A stretch of 64,000 bases of DNA from Panaeolus papilionaceus (lineage: Eukaryota; Basidiomycota; Agaricomycetes; Agaricales): assembly GCA_015501605.1 (NCBI GenBank), contig JADNRZ010000016.1:558001-622000 (forward strand). The letters run 5' to 3'. A model generated the notes under the pieces. The model did not search any database and had not been told where the DNA came from. It was given only the letters and a program-made list of their open reading frames with translations. A program made the position numbers and the translations under genes. Positions 35,051 through 46,815 of the stretch are shown piece by piece (position 1 is the stretch's first letter; the number at the start of each line of letters is the position of its first letter).

Positions 35051-36429
35051 ACTACCTTACTCTCCTCCAGAATGTCAATTGTTACGCTCCCATTCTCCCT
35101 CATTCTCCGAAGCACCGGATTTTGATGCAAAATTCCATCCACAAATGCGTTATCAATGTCAGAGCTCACGAGAGCCGGACGAAATCCGTGACTCTGCCCA
35201 AAACCCTGCTCGTCAAGACCAACCCGACCATTTCTTGGTTGGTGAAAAAAGGAGTAAAACAACACGAACAACATGCTATCGAATTCGATATTTGTAAAAG
35301 GTTCTCGCGTAAGCCTGTGATGGTTCACGTTGAAGCTGAGCTCGAGAGTAACTCGCGAGAGCTGATTATCGTCCGGAAAGGTTCGCGGGCATGCTGCGAC
35401 GTTTGCGAAATCGGGAAGTGTGTGTGTGTTTGGGAAACTGACACTCGGCCATGAATAACCAACTCTTGCAGAGAAATGAGGTGCTGAAAGTTTGCGGGTT
35501 GAGGCTGATCAGTCTGAGGACTAGAATCCTGGCTTAGCTTTTCATTGTAGAACACATCGTCTTCGAATTCGATGTCTACGGAAGGGTGAGCCATGGGGAA
35601 AAATTGGAGTAGCTGAACGATCACCAAAGTGCCGTGGGACCAACTCTAGTCTTTTCAAATGGCGAGAAGAAATCAATGGAGTGATATTGGATAGCTGCGT
35701 GCCTTTAATAAAGAGCTCCTGAAGCTACGTAAGGTCTAGGTCTTCATACAGCCATCTCAGCTGTTTGTCTTCTACATAACCTTGGCTGATTTCGACATAT
35801 TGGAGAGAAATACGTTTCAGGTCGTGATTAGCCCTCCAGTGCTCGCTTCGTCGTAGGGCATTGTCAGCGATTATACGCTTCAACTGCGGAAATTGGAGGA
35901 ATGGTTCCACAGAAAATGAGCCGTTTGCCACTCCACCACGACCCAAGCTGACTAGCCGAGGCATAATGCATGAAATAGAATTGACCGGCTTAAAGAAGTT
36001 TCATCGCTAACGAATAAGAGTCCTTGGACATTTAGTGCTTTGAGTAGAATGTCAGTTAATGCGAGACCGCTATGACTGTCATGTGTTGCTGGTCGAGGAG
36101 TCATTGGCCGCCATTTCAAGTGTACGCTCCTTAAATTTGACCTACATTCTTCGTATGTAACCGAGCAGGCGGGGTGACTGACGTGCCATATCCAAGAATG
36201 TGGACTCGCGGGATACTGGTGACTCTAGGGTAACTTTACTTCCAGTGAGTCATGATCTCCTGAGGGCCGTTGAATTCAACGCGAAACGGCATATGCGAAA
36301 AAGGTAAGGTTGAGCGATCGCGTGGAATTGCGAAGCTGCATGCGAAAAGTTGGGCATCATAGTTATATCGCCAAGTGGGATATTATCCCAGATCGACTGA
36401 AGCAATTCTACGGGCAAGCGGCACTCCAT
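35050..36429 (-). pseudogene. Decayed tandem copy of the F-box gene
   Basis: Same order of homologous segments as the intact neighbour, but broken. The start is conserved (ATG 36429, MECRLPVELLQSIWDNIP, IAQPYLFRICRFALN), then a stop interrupts soon after ALN. The middle piece 35725-35964 reads NGSFSVEPFLQFPQLKRIIA and DLKRISLQYVEISQGYVEDK. The last exon is split by a frameshift near 35325 (NFQHLISLQELVIHGR in one frame, NIEFDSMLFVLFYSFF in another). At least one nonsense codon and one frameshift make a full product impossible. Confidence 0.8.
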
Positions 36430-36647
36430 CGTGGTGAGAGATTGAGAGAGGTCAATAAACGTAAATGAACGATGTGGATGAGTTCCAGGATGCCGCGGCT
36501 CTTGCGTTCAATTGCTGACCCATGTCCCTCACAAAACCGACAACGACAAATCCCTGTAACGCTTATATTATTACTTGTGTGATTAGAGGTTATTATACAG
36601 CATTCGTGAAAGAGTTAATGGTATGCATAGAATTATGCATGAGTTGA

Positions 36648-38550
36648 TCAGAAAAGAATCTCGTCGCTCAGCTCGTGCTTCCTAGTTCCGGACTTCGTCA
36701 TAACCTTCCTTTGCTTCGACCTGCTGAGATAAGGTGAATCGTCGTGATCCGTAAGGTAGTACGCCCAATCTGCAGTCGTATCAGACTCTGTTTGTGAATA
36801 CCCATTTCCGACGAAGTTGAAGCGGTTTCCCTTTGATTTGATATCCCAGTCCTCGTAGCGAGGGTCGCGAATGACTTCAAGATAGTGGAGAGAGCTGCCA
36901 GGCCAAAGAGCGGTGATGGTACCATCTGCGTTCTTGTACCATGAATTGCAGTTGTCCGCCCAGGTCGAATCTTTCATGAAATTGTTTTTGAACTCAACCC
37001 ATTCATCGACAACCTCGGGTTTAGGCTCGAAGCTGTGAATGTTCTCGGTTTGGTAGCGGTTCAAGAACTTTAGCATATAATCTGCTTGCGCCTCTGATCG
37101 TACAAAAAAAACAGGGACATAACTGTCAGCAAAAGAACATTGTTCGTCATATCAACCGAACCAACGCACCCATTGCGATCAATAGTGGGCCATTTCCGAC
37201 AGGACTGTTAGGTCCTACGAAGGTGAAGTAGTTCGGCATATTTGCGACCCCCATACCAAAGTAGGATTTGGGCTCGTGTGCCCATGCGTCGCGCAAATCG
37301 ATGTCGTTCCGACCAATGATGGGGAAGCGAGGTCTGAAGGAAGTGTCGAATCCAGTAGCGCAAGCGATAATGTCGACTGGATACTCCGTGCCATCCTCGG
37401 TAACGCACCCGTTCTCTGTTACTCTCACCACACCACCCTTGACCACCTCAACCTTATCAGACGCGAGCGTCTCGAGGTATCCAACCCCAGGGGTCAACCG
37501 ACGACACCCGAAGCCCCAACTGGGAATAACCCACTCCAGGGACTTGTTGTTAAGAGTTTCGATCATGCGGGCCTTCATCGCGGCAGTCGTCCCCTTTTGC
37601 ATCTTAGACTCCTTGATGAAGATGCCGAACAGACTGCTGAAGGATGTCTCCTGTCCTTTCCGATATTCCAAGAAAGCTTCTGGATCGGTTTCGAAGACTT
37701 TGCGTTCTTCAGGGGTGTAGACATGTTGGGCGAGCGCTTGAACAGGGGCGACCCAGGTCTGAGATCGGATGAACGTGGTAATCTTCTTAACCTTTGGGGC
37801 TATTGCTGGAAGGACCTGGATTCCGGATGATCTGCACAGGCGTCAGCTGCTGTGATGATGGTTTGCGCCTCTCGTACTCACCCATTTCCTATTAGTGCAA
37901 CGTGCTTATTAGTCAGGTCGACGGTCGTATCCCATCTGGCTGTATGAAGAACCTTCCCCTTGAAGGTCTCTATCCCCTCAACGTCTGGCATCTTCCAAGC
38001 GTTCAGTACACCAGTTGCACTGATGAGAATGTTGCATCGGTCTCGGACAATAGTGCCGTCCTCCGTGTTGGTGATCTCGACGTCCCAGTGACCAGACTTG
38101 TCGTCCCATACCGCTTTGGAAACAAGGTGATTGAATTTGCAGTATTTGAGGAGTTGATATTTGTTGGCGAAATCGCTGAAGTATTGAAAGATTTCATTTG
38201 AACCGGCATAGACGGATGTCCAATCTGTCTTGGGTTCGAAGCTCCATGTATACGTGTGGGAGGGCACGTCGCATGCACATCTGGTCGTGAATCAGACTTC
38301 TTTGATTTTAGATGCAAGTGACAAGTGACACTCACCCTGGATATTGGTTTTCGAGCCATGTCCCACCGAGTGTTTCGTTCTTCTCGTAGATGACGAGGTC
38401 AAAGTTTTCGAATGACCGCTGGAGCTTGTAGGCAAGTAGCAGACCGGACGCCCCAGCACCAATGCAGATGACTTTGACATGTCGTTCGTCGTGCACAGGT
38501 TTGGAGAGGCGAGGTTCAATGGTAGCGCGGGGATTTATAGGGGTAGCCAT
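36648..38550 (-). CDS. Flavin-containing Baeyer-Villiger-type monooxygenase
   Basis: FAD/NADPH-dependent class B monooxygenase converting ketones to esters/lactones or oxidising heteroatoms. ATG 38548-38550 (MATPINPRATIEPRLSK). Domains in order: FAD Rossmann motif VICIGAGASGLLLAYKLQ (about residues 26-43), GGTWLENQYPG at the exon end, then the exon HTYTWSFEPKTDWTSVYAGS. The BVMO fingerprint FKGKVLHTARWD (F-x-G-x3-H-x3-W-D) follows, then the NADPH Rossmann turn GNG|SSGIQVLPAIA split by an intron. ACATGFDTSFRPRFPIIG is the conserved ATG motif, then NYFTFVGPNSPVGNGPLLIA. It ends ...KHELSDEILF at 36648. About 580 aa in total, normal for the family. No neighbouring biosynthetic genes are visible, so the substrate is open. 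Confidence 0.92.
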
Positions 38551-39933
38551 GTTGTTGGAGAGATTTAGATGTATACGTCCCCACAGACGTCCTTCTTATA
38601 CCGATGTGCCAGTTGAACATATCTATAATTATCTCCCTCTTATGTTTCGTTGTACCGAACGAGTAGATTAGAAGATAAGCGAGACTATGGGGAGAAGTGT
38701 TCCAATAATAGCTGACTCTATAAGCTATCGTAAAGCATTTCACATAAGAATGAAATTACAGAAGGCGGGCCTACTGCGAAACCAGCGTAAATGTCCGATG
38801 AATGAGTGTCCGTGACCCCCATGATTTCGTATTGTCAATGACATTGTCGAGTTATTCTAGCTGACATACACAGTTAGACGGAGTCCCCGTGCTCCTCAAT
38901 GTGATGATCTTCATGTTCGTGCGAATAAGATCGGCTGATAGAAGAAATGACTGAATATAGGTGGCAAGAGCTTGAGAAATCTCCCTCTCAATATTACAGT
39001 CTGAGTCTTACAATTGGAAACACGACTGCGCGGGACGAAGCAAGCTATACGCTCCTAGATGCTGGGGCCTTTGTATCATGCATTCCTGGGTAGTCTAAGG
39101 ACTCGTCATCACGTTCAACAAGCGACAAAGACAACCACGAGACCATTAAGCCGCGCTTAGTACGCGGCACTATACTCAAATACAGCTCAGATCCGTGAGA
39201 GTATCTCGTGGGTTTTATAGCCAATAACATTTCTGCACCGTGACATGGTTCACATGTCTTTACACGCGTCTTATCTGCCACTCCGAGGGACTATGGGAGT
39301 AGAATGAATAACTCAATTTGAAGACACCAGACGGCAATTGGCACGGGTATGTGGTCAGAGCCAATCGGGCTGAGAGCCCGAAAGCCTATTTGGCACAAGT
39401 CTAGGCTTCTTTCTGTTAAGGTTATGTCAGAATGTCAACCTGGTTTAAGTGTGGAGCAATGGTCCAGTCTCTGTGCATCGCTTTTAGAGAAGACAGGCTA
39501 TGGTGAGGTCTGATATTTTGATTGGAATTTCTCATTGGTTGATGGGCAATTCTGGATGGAAAAACATAGAAAGCAGACCCACCGAGAGCGAATCACGGAG
39601 GGCGCTTTCTCGGTCTTGGCACGAGGCGACAAATAGTGTGTGATTCCAAGGTTAATCGTTAGCGACAAAGTATAATGACTTGAGATATAGACTGTTCTGG
39701 TGGTTTATAGAATACATGTTTTTTCAAATTTCTATATAAGATAAGCTAAGAAAGCATCTGTATGAGGTCCAAAAATCGAACAAGAATTCCGCTAGTGGTA
39801 ATGGGTATCAGAGGGTATAAGAGTAGTGAGGGAACATTGTAACTTGAAGGTTTGTTCCTTCTTATAAAGGAAAATGTGCTTGGATCGTATCGTCTAGTAC
39901 CGGCTTATAATGAAAATACTCAGGAACGATGAC
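38551..39933. other. Intergenic, right part belongs to the repeat unit downstream
   Basis: 1.4 kb. The left part is the promoter side of the monooxygenase; nothing else is recognised there. From about 39690 the sequence is repeated at about 42220 and, more diverged, 44140, and forms the 3' flank of the first small-protein gene. Confidence 0.5.
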
Positions 39934-40789
39934 CTATGAGTATTTATGTCGAAAATTGAGCCAGTGATAATCTCCAATCAACAAAACCAACCCACCCCGA
40001 GATATCGTATTCTTCGAATAATCATCCACCTCTGTATAATCATATTTCATACCATTGACGTTGCCCCCATTATGGAAGTTTAGATGTATCCCTCCAATAA
40101 CGCCTCCTCGACCAGAGTTACTACCCTGTCTGGTGGAAAAGTCGGGAGGGTGCCAGGTCTTGCTCGTTGTATGACTAAATGATGGAGAGGAGCTGTGAGG
40201 TAAGAGGTCGGGCCATGAATTATGACGTCTGATCCTCGTGTGTGTAAATGCCCTTGTTTCACGTTCCCGGCTGAGGGGCGTAGCGTAATGTGTGTTGTGT
40301 TGAAAGCACGACTTTTGAGATGCTAGTAGCTGTAACGAAGATAAAAAAATGCTGGGTGGAGATGGATATTCGAAGAACGCACTTCCAAATGAACGTCAAG
40401 AACTCTCGTTTGTCGATCGAGCAGGTTGATCAAACCCCGAATATCTCCAAATATAAATGGGCCATATAGGGTATCCGAATATACTTTGAGCATGTTCAGG
40501 GTTTCCTGTAATTCTCTATATAATATCCACAAAAATTATGCATACAAGTAAGTATTCGTGCGAGATAAATGCATCATCAAGCTCAAACCTACTTTATAAC
40601 CTTCTGGCATTGACTTATTGTCAGTGGCAATGATGTCCGATGTGATGATCCAAGTAGAGAGTCGGATGTTTCTCGGCGACTTTGGAGGAAGGTTTGTGAA
40701 ACTATTGAGTTTGTAAAAGTTGTCGCGAGGTGTTGCGAGTATATTAAGATTATCGAGGTTGCAAGTGTAAAGAAAATGTGAGGACACAT
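39934..40789 (-). CDS. Small secreted-protein family, member A (unrecognised family)
   Basis: Predicted 241 aa from three exons: 40593-40789, 40383-40515, 39934-40329. I do not recognise the family. Exon 1 encodes a hydrophobic leader, MCPHIFFTLATSIILIYSQH, that looks like a signal peptide or anchor, and ends QCQKVIK. Exon 2 is an amphipathic helix-loop-helix: ELQETLNMLKVYSDTLYG, then FGDIRGLINLLDRQTR. Exon 3 is basic, Ser/Pro/His-rich, then ends in the block GRGGVIGGIHLNFHNGGNV, NGMKYDYTEVDDYSKN. Intron phases (2, then 0) are identical in the four complete members. A TATA-like CTATATAAG (reverse strand) lies at 40906-40914, about 115 bp upstream. The C-terminus runs about 25 residues longer than in B. 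Function unknown. Confidence 0.72.
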
Positions 40790-42515
40790 TGGATTTGGCC
40801 GAAGCACAGCCGACGTTCGCCGCTTTGAAAACTCAGTGTGTTGAGGTAGATTAGGAGTGGGCAGAACACAACACCTGGACCACAGATTTCTCCAAGTATG
40901 CACCTCTTATATAGTCTGATAGCCTATAGGAGATGGGAAGGTGGGTGGCATTGCCGCGGTTCGGTTCTTTCGTCGGGGCGTCATTGGATAGTACCCCTTT
41001 CTAATAAAAGCTTAAGGTTGGGTAAATGGTCGAGTGTTAGGGGATAAATCACAACTTGAACAAAGATTGGTGGGACGTGATACCCATCCGTGACCCGGTC
41101 ATGCTTATTGGATGCCAGTTTAGCACAGCAGACGCGGATCTCGATTCACCCAGCCTCTCCCGTTTTGGTAAATCCGACTCGAGTGTCCCGTTGACGCGAG
41201 AGTTTGGGCGAAAAACCAAGAGAACTTTAAGGTCTCGCCAAACTCTCGACGGGCCGTTGGAGAGCTGGGCCCTTTTCATTAGCCCTTATACCCCCTTTCA
41301 CAACTAAAGTTAAACCTGTGATATTGGTAGGACTATAAAGTCACGATATGAGATCTATTCGTCTGCTTACACCAATATGGTAGTATAAATCCTTTTGACG
41401 AGTGCTTGACAAGTCCGTCATCTCAGGAGGTCGAACTGGAATATGCTAGACTCAAAGCGCTTCCGGAATCCGAACTGAGATAATTATGAGTATGTACATT
41501 TCGATTGACTCGGACTCTGCCAAACCAGAGCATGCAATCGGGAAGGGTTGCACAACCTGCCCAGGTCGATATTGAGGCATTCTAACCTAATCAGACACGT
41601 TGAAAAACTTCGAACAACGCGATGCAGTGAGAAGACTTGTCCAAAATCGCCAGGCTAGCACTCAGAGGCAAAAAAAAAGCCATGCAGGGACGGAAAAACA
41701 GCACAAAAGTCCTAAAGCCCACCACCTAACTACAGGTAGCCTCTCTCAGATGGCGATGCTGTCCCCTTCCTTCTGCCAGTGCGCCCAAAAGACAAAAAAG
41801 CACAGACTGCAACGTTTATGTATGGGAGACAAGAAAAAATAGAACGAACAAAGCAGTCCAGAACCATTTACATTGCAAAAACGGGAGGGATAAGGAGGCC
41901 CGGCCGCTCTCGACAGCCCGTCAAAATAATGGCGAAACTTCAAAAATTAGAAATGCATACCCTCCAAACCTTGTTGGCTTATTCCTTGACTCATGCTGGG
42001 GTCATCAACTTGGAGTCGGTTGACCAAAATCAGAAGAAGCTGAGCTCGTTAAGTTGAGACGTTGCAGTGCAGAGCAACGACATTGCTATTGCGACAAGAT
42101 TCCTAGGTAATTAAGCATCAAACGCTGCTTTGGTCTTAGTAGGAGTACTAGTCATGAGTGATTCGGGGGATAATCACAAGGTATTTGAACAATGATAACA
42201 ACGACTGGGTGATATAGACTGTTCTGATGCATTAATATTACAGGGTATGTGTTTTTTGAAATCCTTATATTTGATAAGCGAACGAAACTGCAAGAGGATC
42301 GAAAATCGAACTAGAACTTGGTGAGCGGGGTATAAGGGGTATCATAGGCCTGGAGGGAACATTGTAACGCGAAAATATTTTCCTTCTGTGCGCTGGTCAT
42401 ATCGCCACTAGTGTCGGCTTATGATGACAATACTCAGGATTCAGAACGGTGGCCTGCGAGTATTGTAAAAACATGAGCCAATGACAATCTCATACCAAGT
42501 GGTTCGAGGCTCACC
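40790..42515. other. Spacer between members A and B
   Basis: 1.7 kb. Holds the promoter of A and, to the right of about 42220, the duplicated 3' flank of B. Open frames around 41600-42060 have no recognised domain. Parts of 40980-41300 are shared with the spacer beyond B, so this is repeat-unit flank rather than a gene. Confidence 0.45.
40906..40914 (-). promoter_or_regulatory. TATA-like box of member A
   Basis: On the minus strand this reads CTATATAAG, about 117 bp before the ATG of member A. Members D and E also have TATAAA/TATAAG-type boxes 60-70 bp before the ATG, which supports it as a core promoter element. Confidence 0.5.
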
Positions 42516-43352
42516 TCATGATATATCATTATTTGAGTAATCCTCTACCTCCATGTAATCATACCGTGACTTCATACCATTAACATTACCCCCATTATGA
42601 ACATTCAGATGGATCCCTCCAATGACGCCCCCACGACCTGAGTTACAACCCTGCCGGGTTGGATAGCTATGAGGGTTCCAGGTCTCGTCGGGAACGGGCG
42701 TAGGAGTAAATGACTTCGAGGAGGTGTAATGCATGTGATGTGAGAGATGGGGCCATGAAGCGCGACGTCTGGTCTTCCCGCATGTCTGTACCTGGCACCT
42801 GTGGTTGTTAGGCTCGCTTTCTCCAGAGAGGGGCGGAGCGCAATGCGCGCCATGTTGGGAGCAGAGTTTTGGTGGAGTTAACAGCTATAATAATGGTGAA
42901 GATGAGAAAGAAAGTTGTGTGGAGATGATTATTAGAGGAACACGTTACGCACTTCTAACCGAACTTCGAGTAGTGTCGTTTGTCGATCGAGAAGGTTGAT
43001 CAGCCCTCGAATATCTCCGAATAGGAATGGACCATAGAGGGTATCGGAGAATGCTTTGAGCGTGTTTAGGGTGTTCTGTAATTGTCTAGAGAAAATCCAC
43101 TGTGAGTGATTGCATATACGAAGTATATATTGCGGTTAAAACCTACTTGACAATTTTTTGGCATTGAAGATAATTATGACCTGAAGTTAAATCTAATGTT
43201 GGTTGATGCGGTGATCTAAGTGGAGGGTCGGATGTTTCTCGGCGACTAAGAAATGCCTGTGAAACCATAGAATTTGTGAGAGTTGTTGCGAGGTACTGTG
43301 AGTAAATCAAGATGATTGAGGTTGCGAGTGTGAAGAAAATGTGAGGACACAT
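42516..43352 (-). CDS. Small secreted-protein family, member B
   Basis: Same three-exon layout as A. Exon 1 (43147-43352) has leader MCPHIFFTLATSIILIYSQY and ends LQCQKIVK. Exon 2 reads LQNTLNTLKAFSDTLYGPF, LFGDIRGLINLLDRQT, TLLEVRLE. Exon 3 is Cys-rich at first (CSQHGAHCAPPLS and CQVQTC), then Ser/Pro/His-rich, and ends GRGGVIGGIHLNVHNGGNV, NGMKSRYDYMEVEDYSNN before a TGA at 42516. Splice phases are 2 and 0. Long frames in other registers of exon 3 are shadows. The gene looks intact. The C-terminal Gly/Asn block is the best conserved part between members, which points to selection on the protein. Confidence 0.72.
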
Positions 43353-44423
43353 TGCAGTTGTCTGCAGCTTGAGGGGTGGGGTCGCAAGTTAAATCGAGCC
43401 TGCGAATCTTATGCAAGACCGGTGTAGAGAGAACGAAGACGAACAATATATATGGGCAGGTACATTATAAAAGCTCGAGATTAAATAAAAGGGCGAGTGT
43501 TCATTGGGAAAGTACTTTCACACTGAAGATAATCGAACCAGACGGGTGGGACTGTGCTTTCCTAACAGTGCCTTGTTAGTCAGCGCTCTGACTTCGCCAG
43601 GCGGAGCGGAGGTAGATCATGGAGTCGTTATTATTAAGCGCTACAAGCTCAGTTGAAACGGATATAGATAATTGTACAGCATCTAGACTTCTCAACCCTT
43701 GGAGATTTAGGGGGCGGATGAGAAGTTGGCATGCGTCAAGTGCTCATTAGTCACCCAACACCGCCCCTTCGCAGATCGGGTTGACTATGATTATAGATCC
43801 TTCTCATCAACCCTTATACCCCGCAAAAGCAATTTTATGATGCCGATTTTTCAGCGGAGAGAGCCGTTGATGTTATTCAATGCATGATGTGGACCACTGG
43901 GAGTGTTGGCTGTGATAGATGGGTTCATTGTCGGCGCAAGATTTCTAGAGAATCAAGTCAAAAACCCATGATTAGTGATATGAGAAGTTGTGAACGGCAA
44001 AGCATCGAAGGCAGCCTTGCGAAGCGCGGTTGCAATGCAAATCAATCAATCAATCACGGATGCGCTTCCTCAGTACCCAGTCTTAGCATGACTCTTGGCA
44101 ACAAAAACTAACGACGAGACATCTAATGCATATCAGATATGTACATGGTTTTCGGAATCCCTATATAGAATGAGTTAAGAGTTAAGAAAGCAACGTTAGC
44201 TCGTGGTATCAGGATTGAAATCGAATGGGAACTTGGTGCGTGGGGTATACGTGGTTATAATACTACTAGAGACATTGAAACTCGAAATCTGTTCACTCCA
44301 TAAAGGGAAATATGCGTTTATCGCATTTTGAGCAGCGTCGGCTTATGATGACAATACTCAAGCACGATGACCTATAACAACGTAACGTCAAATTGAGCCA
44401 ATGCCAATCTCATATCCACGAAT
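43353..44423. other. Spacer between members B and C
   Basis: 1.1 kb. Contains the 5' flank of B (ATATATATTG on the minus strand near 43450 is a possible TATA box) and the 3' flank of C. No gene recognised. Confidence 0.45.
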
Positions 44424-45219
44424 TCAAAGCCCACCTCGAGACCTCGTATTCTTCGAGTAATCCTCCACCTCCATATAATCATATTTTAAACCAGAGACAT
44501 TGCCTCCGTTATTGAAGTTTAGATGGATGCCCCCAATAACGCCTCCTCGACCTGCACTGCTGCCCTGTCTCGTGGAGGAGTCATGAGGGTGCCAACTCTT
44601 GTCAGTAACGGGCGTAGGTGCAAATGGTGGGAAGGAGCTGTGATGCATGCGATGTGAGAGGTTGGGCCACGAAGAATGACGTCTAATCCTAGCGCGTGTG
44701 TGTGCCTGGCACCCGTAGTGGTTTGTTTCGCTTTCACCGGCGAGTGGCTGAGCGCAATGTGTGCAGTGTTGAGAGCACGATTTTGAGGAAGTTAGCAGCT
44801 ATAATCAAGGTAAATATGATGTTAGGGCATGATCATTCAAAATAACGCACTTCTAATCGAACTTCGAGTAATGTCATTTGTCGATCGAGGAGGTTGATCA
44901 AATTTCGAATGTCTCCAAATAGGAATGAGCCATATAGGGTACCGGAAAATGCTTTGAGCGTGTTCAGGGTTTCCCGTAATTCTCTACACAAAATTCGTCG
45001 TAAGTGGATGTTGCATATATATAGAGTGCCGTTAGAATCGCACTTAATTATTTTCTGGCATTGACTTATTGTCAAAGGCAAATGTGGAGAGTCGGATATT
45101 TCTCGGCAACTAAGAAATGCCTGTGCCACCATTGAATTTGGAAGAGTCGTTGCGAGGTGTTGTGAGTAATATATTAAGATGATTGAGGTTGCGAGTGTAA
45201 AGAAAATATGAGGGCACAT
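44424..45219 (-). CDS. Small secreted-protein family, member C
   Basis: Third tandem copy. Exon 1 starts MCPHIFFTLATSIILIYYSQ (one extra Tyr) and ends LTISQCQKIIK. Exon 2 reads LRETLNTLKAFSGTLYGSF, LFGDIRNLINLLDRQM, TLLEVRLE. Exon 3 starts LLTSSKSCSQHCTHCAQPLA, has the basic Ser/Pro/His-rich middle, and ends GRGGVIGGIHLNFNNGGNV, SGLKYDYMEVEDYSKN, with a stop at 44424. The frame through exon 1, intron 1 and exon 2 happens to stay open, but splicing by analogy to A and B restores the shared sequence. Intact by eye. Exon 1 is shorter than in B by about ten codons in its variable middle. Confidence 0.7.
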
Positions 45220-46815
45220 TGCGGTAGGCTATATCTCAAGGGAAGGCAAGTTAAACAGCGTTTACCACTTTAAAGGGGATGTTTGGATAGTGAGTCGGTG
45301 GCAAGAACACTTGGAGTTGACCACCGCTTTTATTGAGTCTGGGATCTACACCGCCAAAGCAGGAGACCGGTAGGGGGGATTTTGACATCTATATTCTCAC
45401 ATTGAAAATAACCCAGTGGGACCTGTTCAGCGCTTTGGATGAAATGTCATTGGTCAAGGGAGATAATAAAGAATGTCTCGTGATGGAATCATATAAGCGT
45501 AACGTGCTCAGTTCAAGCACACATTGACATGCATATGTCGACTTCTCAACCCTTGGAGACCCAGTCATTGAGTTGCCTTTAAGGAAGTTGACATACAGCA
45601 CCAGCATTGTATCTTAACGCAAGGATTGATTATGGTCTAGATTCTCCTCGTCAACCTTTATACCTTGAAAAAGCACCTCCACAAAACCGATTTTTCAGCA
45701 GAGAGAAAGCAGAGGGAGTCGTTGACTTTACTGAAAGCTTGGTGTGGTCAAGTGCTGACCGTGATCAGCTCGCTGACGTCACGAGATTTACAAAGAATTA
45801 AGCCAGAAAAGCCAAAGCCAGGGTAGCAAATACCATGCCCTCCATTTAAGAACAAAACGACGAATAATGATGAAGCAGGAATGTGCGTTTTTCGACAGTT
45901 CAAAGGTCATTGGCTTGCTGACGCCCGCATCCAGGACAATTCTCGCCGAAATGCCCCAGTGGTGTATAAATAGCCGGAGTCTCGAAAGAGTTATTTTGTA
46001 CCCCAAGTCAAGAAAATCTGTGCAAAATGTATGGTAATGCGAGATGTATTTGGGACTTGCGTTGTGGGAGAGTCGACGGCGGGACCAAGAAATGAAGAAG
46101 GAGCGCCGACAGCACCAAAAGCTCTCAGTGCACATGCTTTGCGTTGGCACGGAGAATTATGGGCATGGTCTTAGGGGGCGTGCTTCCGGAAAGCTCTCCG
46201 GAGGGTGCCAGCATCATGCACAAGTATATTCGATGATGGCGATCAAGACCTATGACAGGCTGGCATGGAGTAAACGAACGAACGTTGATTGACGAAGCTA
46301 TGATTAAAAGCAATTCAGATGAGGTATTCAAGAGTGTACATTAGAAAGGGGGTTTATATTGAAAGAGATCGAGCCTTGTAGCGTGGCTTGTGTTGACGTG
46401 TCGTCAGAATATATGTAGTCCCAGTGTTTGCTAGCCTCGCAACAAAACGTTGTGATTACACCATAACATGGAGACCCGAGCAAAGGCAGTCGGAAGGGTT
46501 CGGTAGCCATTCAAGGATGCAGTGGTTGGTTTCTTGATAGAGAGCGACCAGAATGAGAGCAACGTGCGACGATGAACAGGGTAAATTATCGGGTAAATTC
46601 ATCAACGTGAGAAATCAGAGCCATCTAGAGACCAACCACTCTTTTCATCCTGCTCTTCCCCCAATAGAGACCACTCTGACCAATATTATGCAGAAATGTT
46701 CCGGTGAATCACGATAAAGTGTCCTAAAATGTAATATGATCGTCATCGATGGGGGTGACGTCGTTTCTCTTATATCACTCCTCTCTGTTCTTTCACTTTC
46801 TGATACAACTCAAAC
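45220..46815. other. Intergenic, promoter of member C and of the TPS-like gene
   Basis: 1.6 kb between divergently transcribed genes. The left part (to about 45720) is repeat-unit flank. No gene is seen in the rest; a minus-strand frame at 45788-46150 has no recognised domain. The TPS-proximal side ends in a pyrimidine-rich stretch (TCCTCTCTGTTCTTTCACTT near 46784) typical of fungal core promoters. Confidence 0.45.

Larger units (their letters stand above)
39690..45720 (-). repeat. Tandem segmental triplication, each unit with one small-protein gene
   Basis: Three diverged units, starts spaced 2.56 and 1.87 kb. Shared parts include the 3' flank (GACTGTTCTG.TG at 39690 and 42220; CGGCTTATGATGACAATACT at 42416 and 44340, with a near copy at 39901), the three-exon gene, and the 5' flank (CCGATTTTTCAGC.GAGAG at 43845 and 45690; CCCTTATACCCC near 41283 and 43809). 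Confidence 0.8.

Noticed and set aside
42605..42853. 82-codon frame MARIALRPSLEKAS... in exon 3 of member B, with similar frames in A and C
   Set aside because: It is an alternate register of exon 3. The frame that joins exons 1 and 2 in phase and is conserved in D is the other one.
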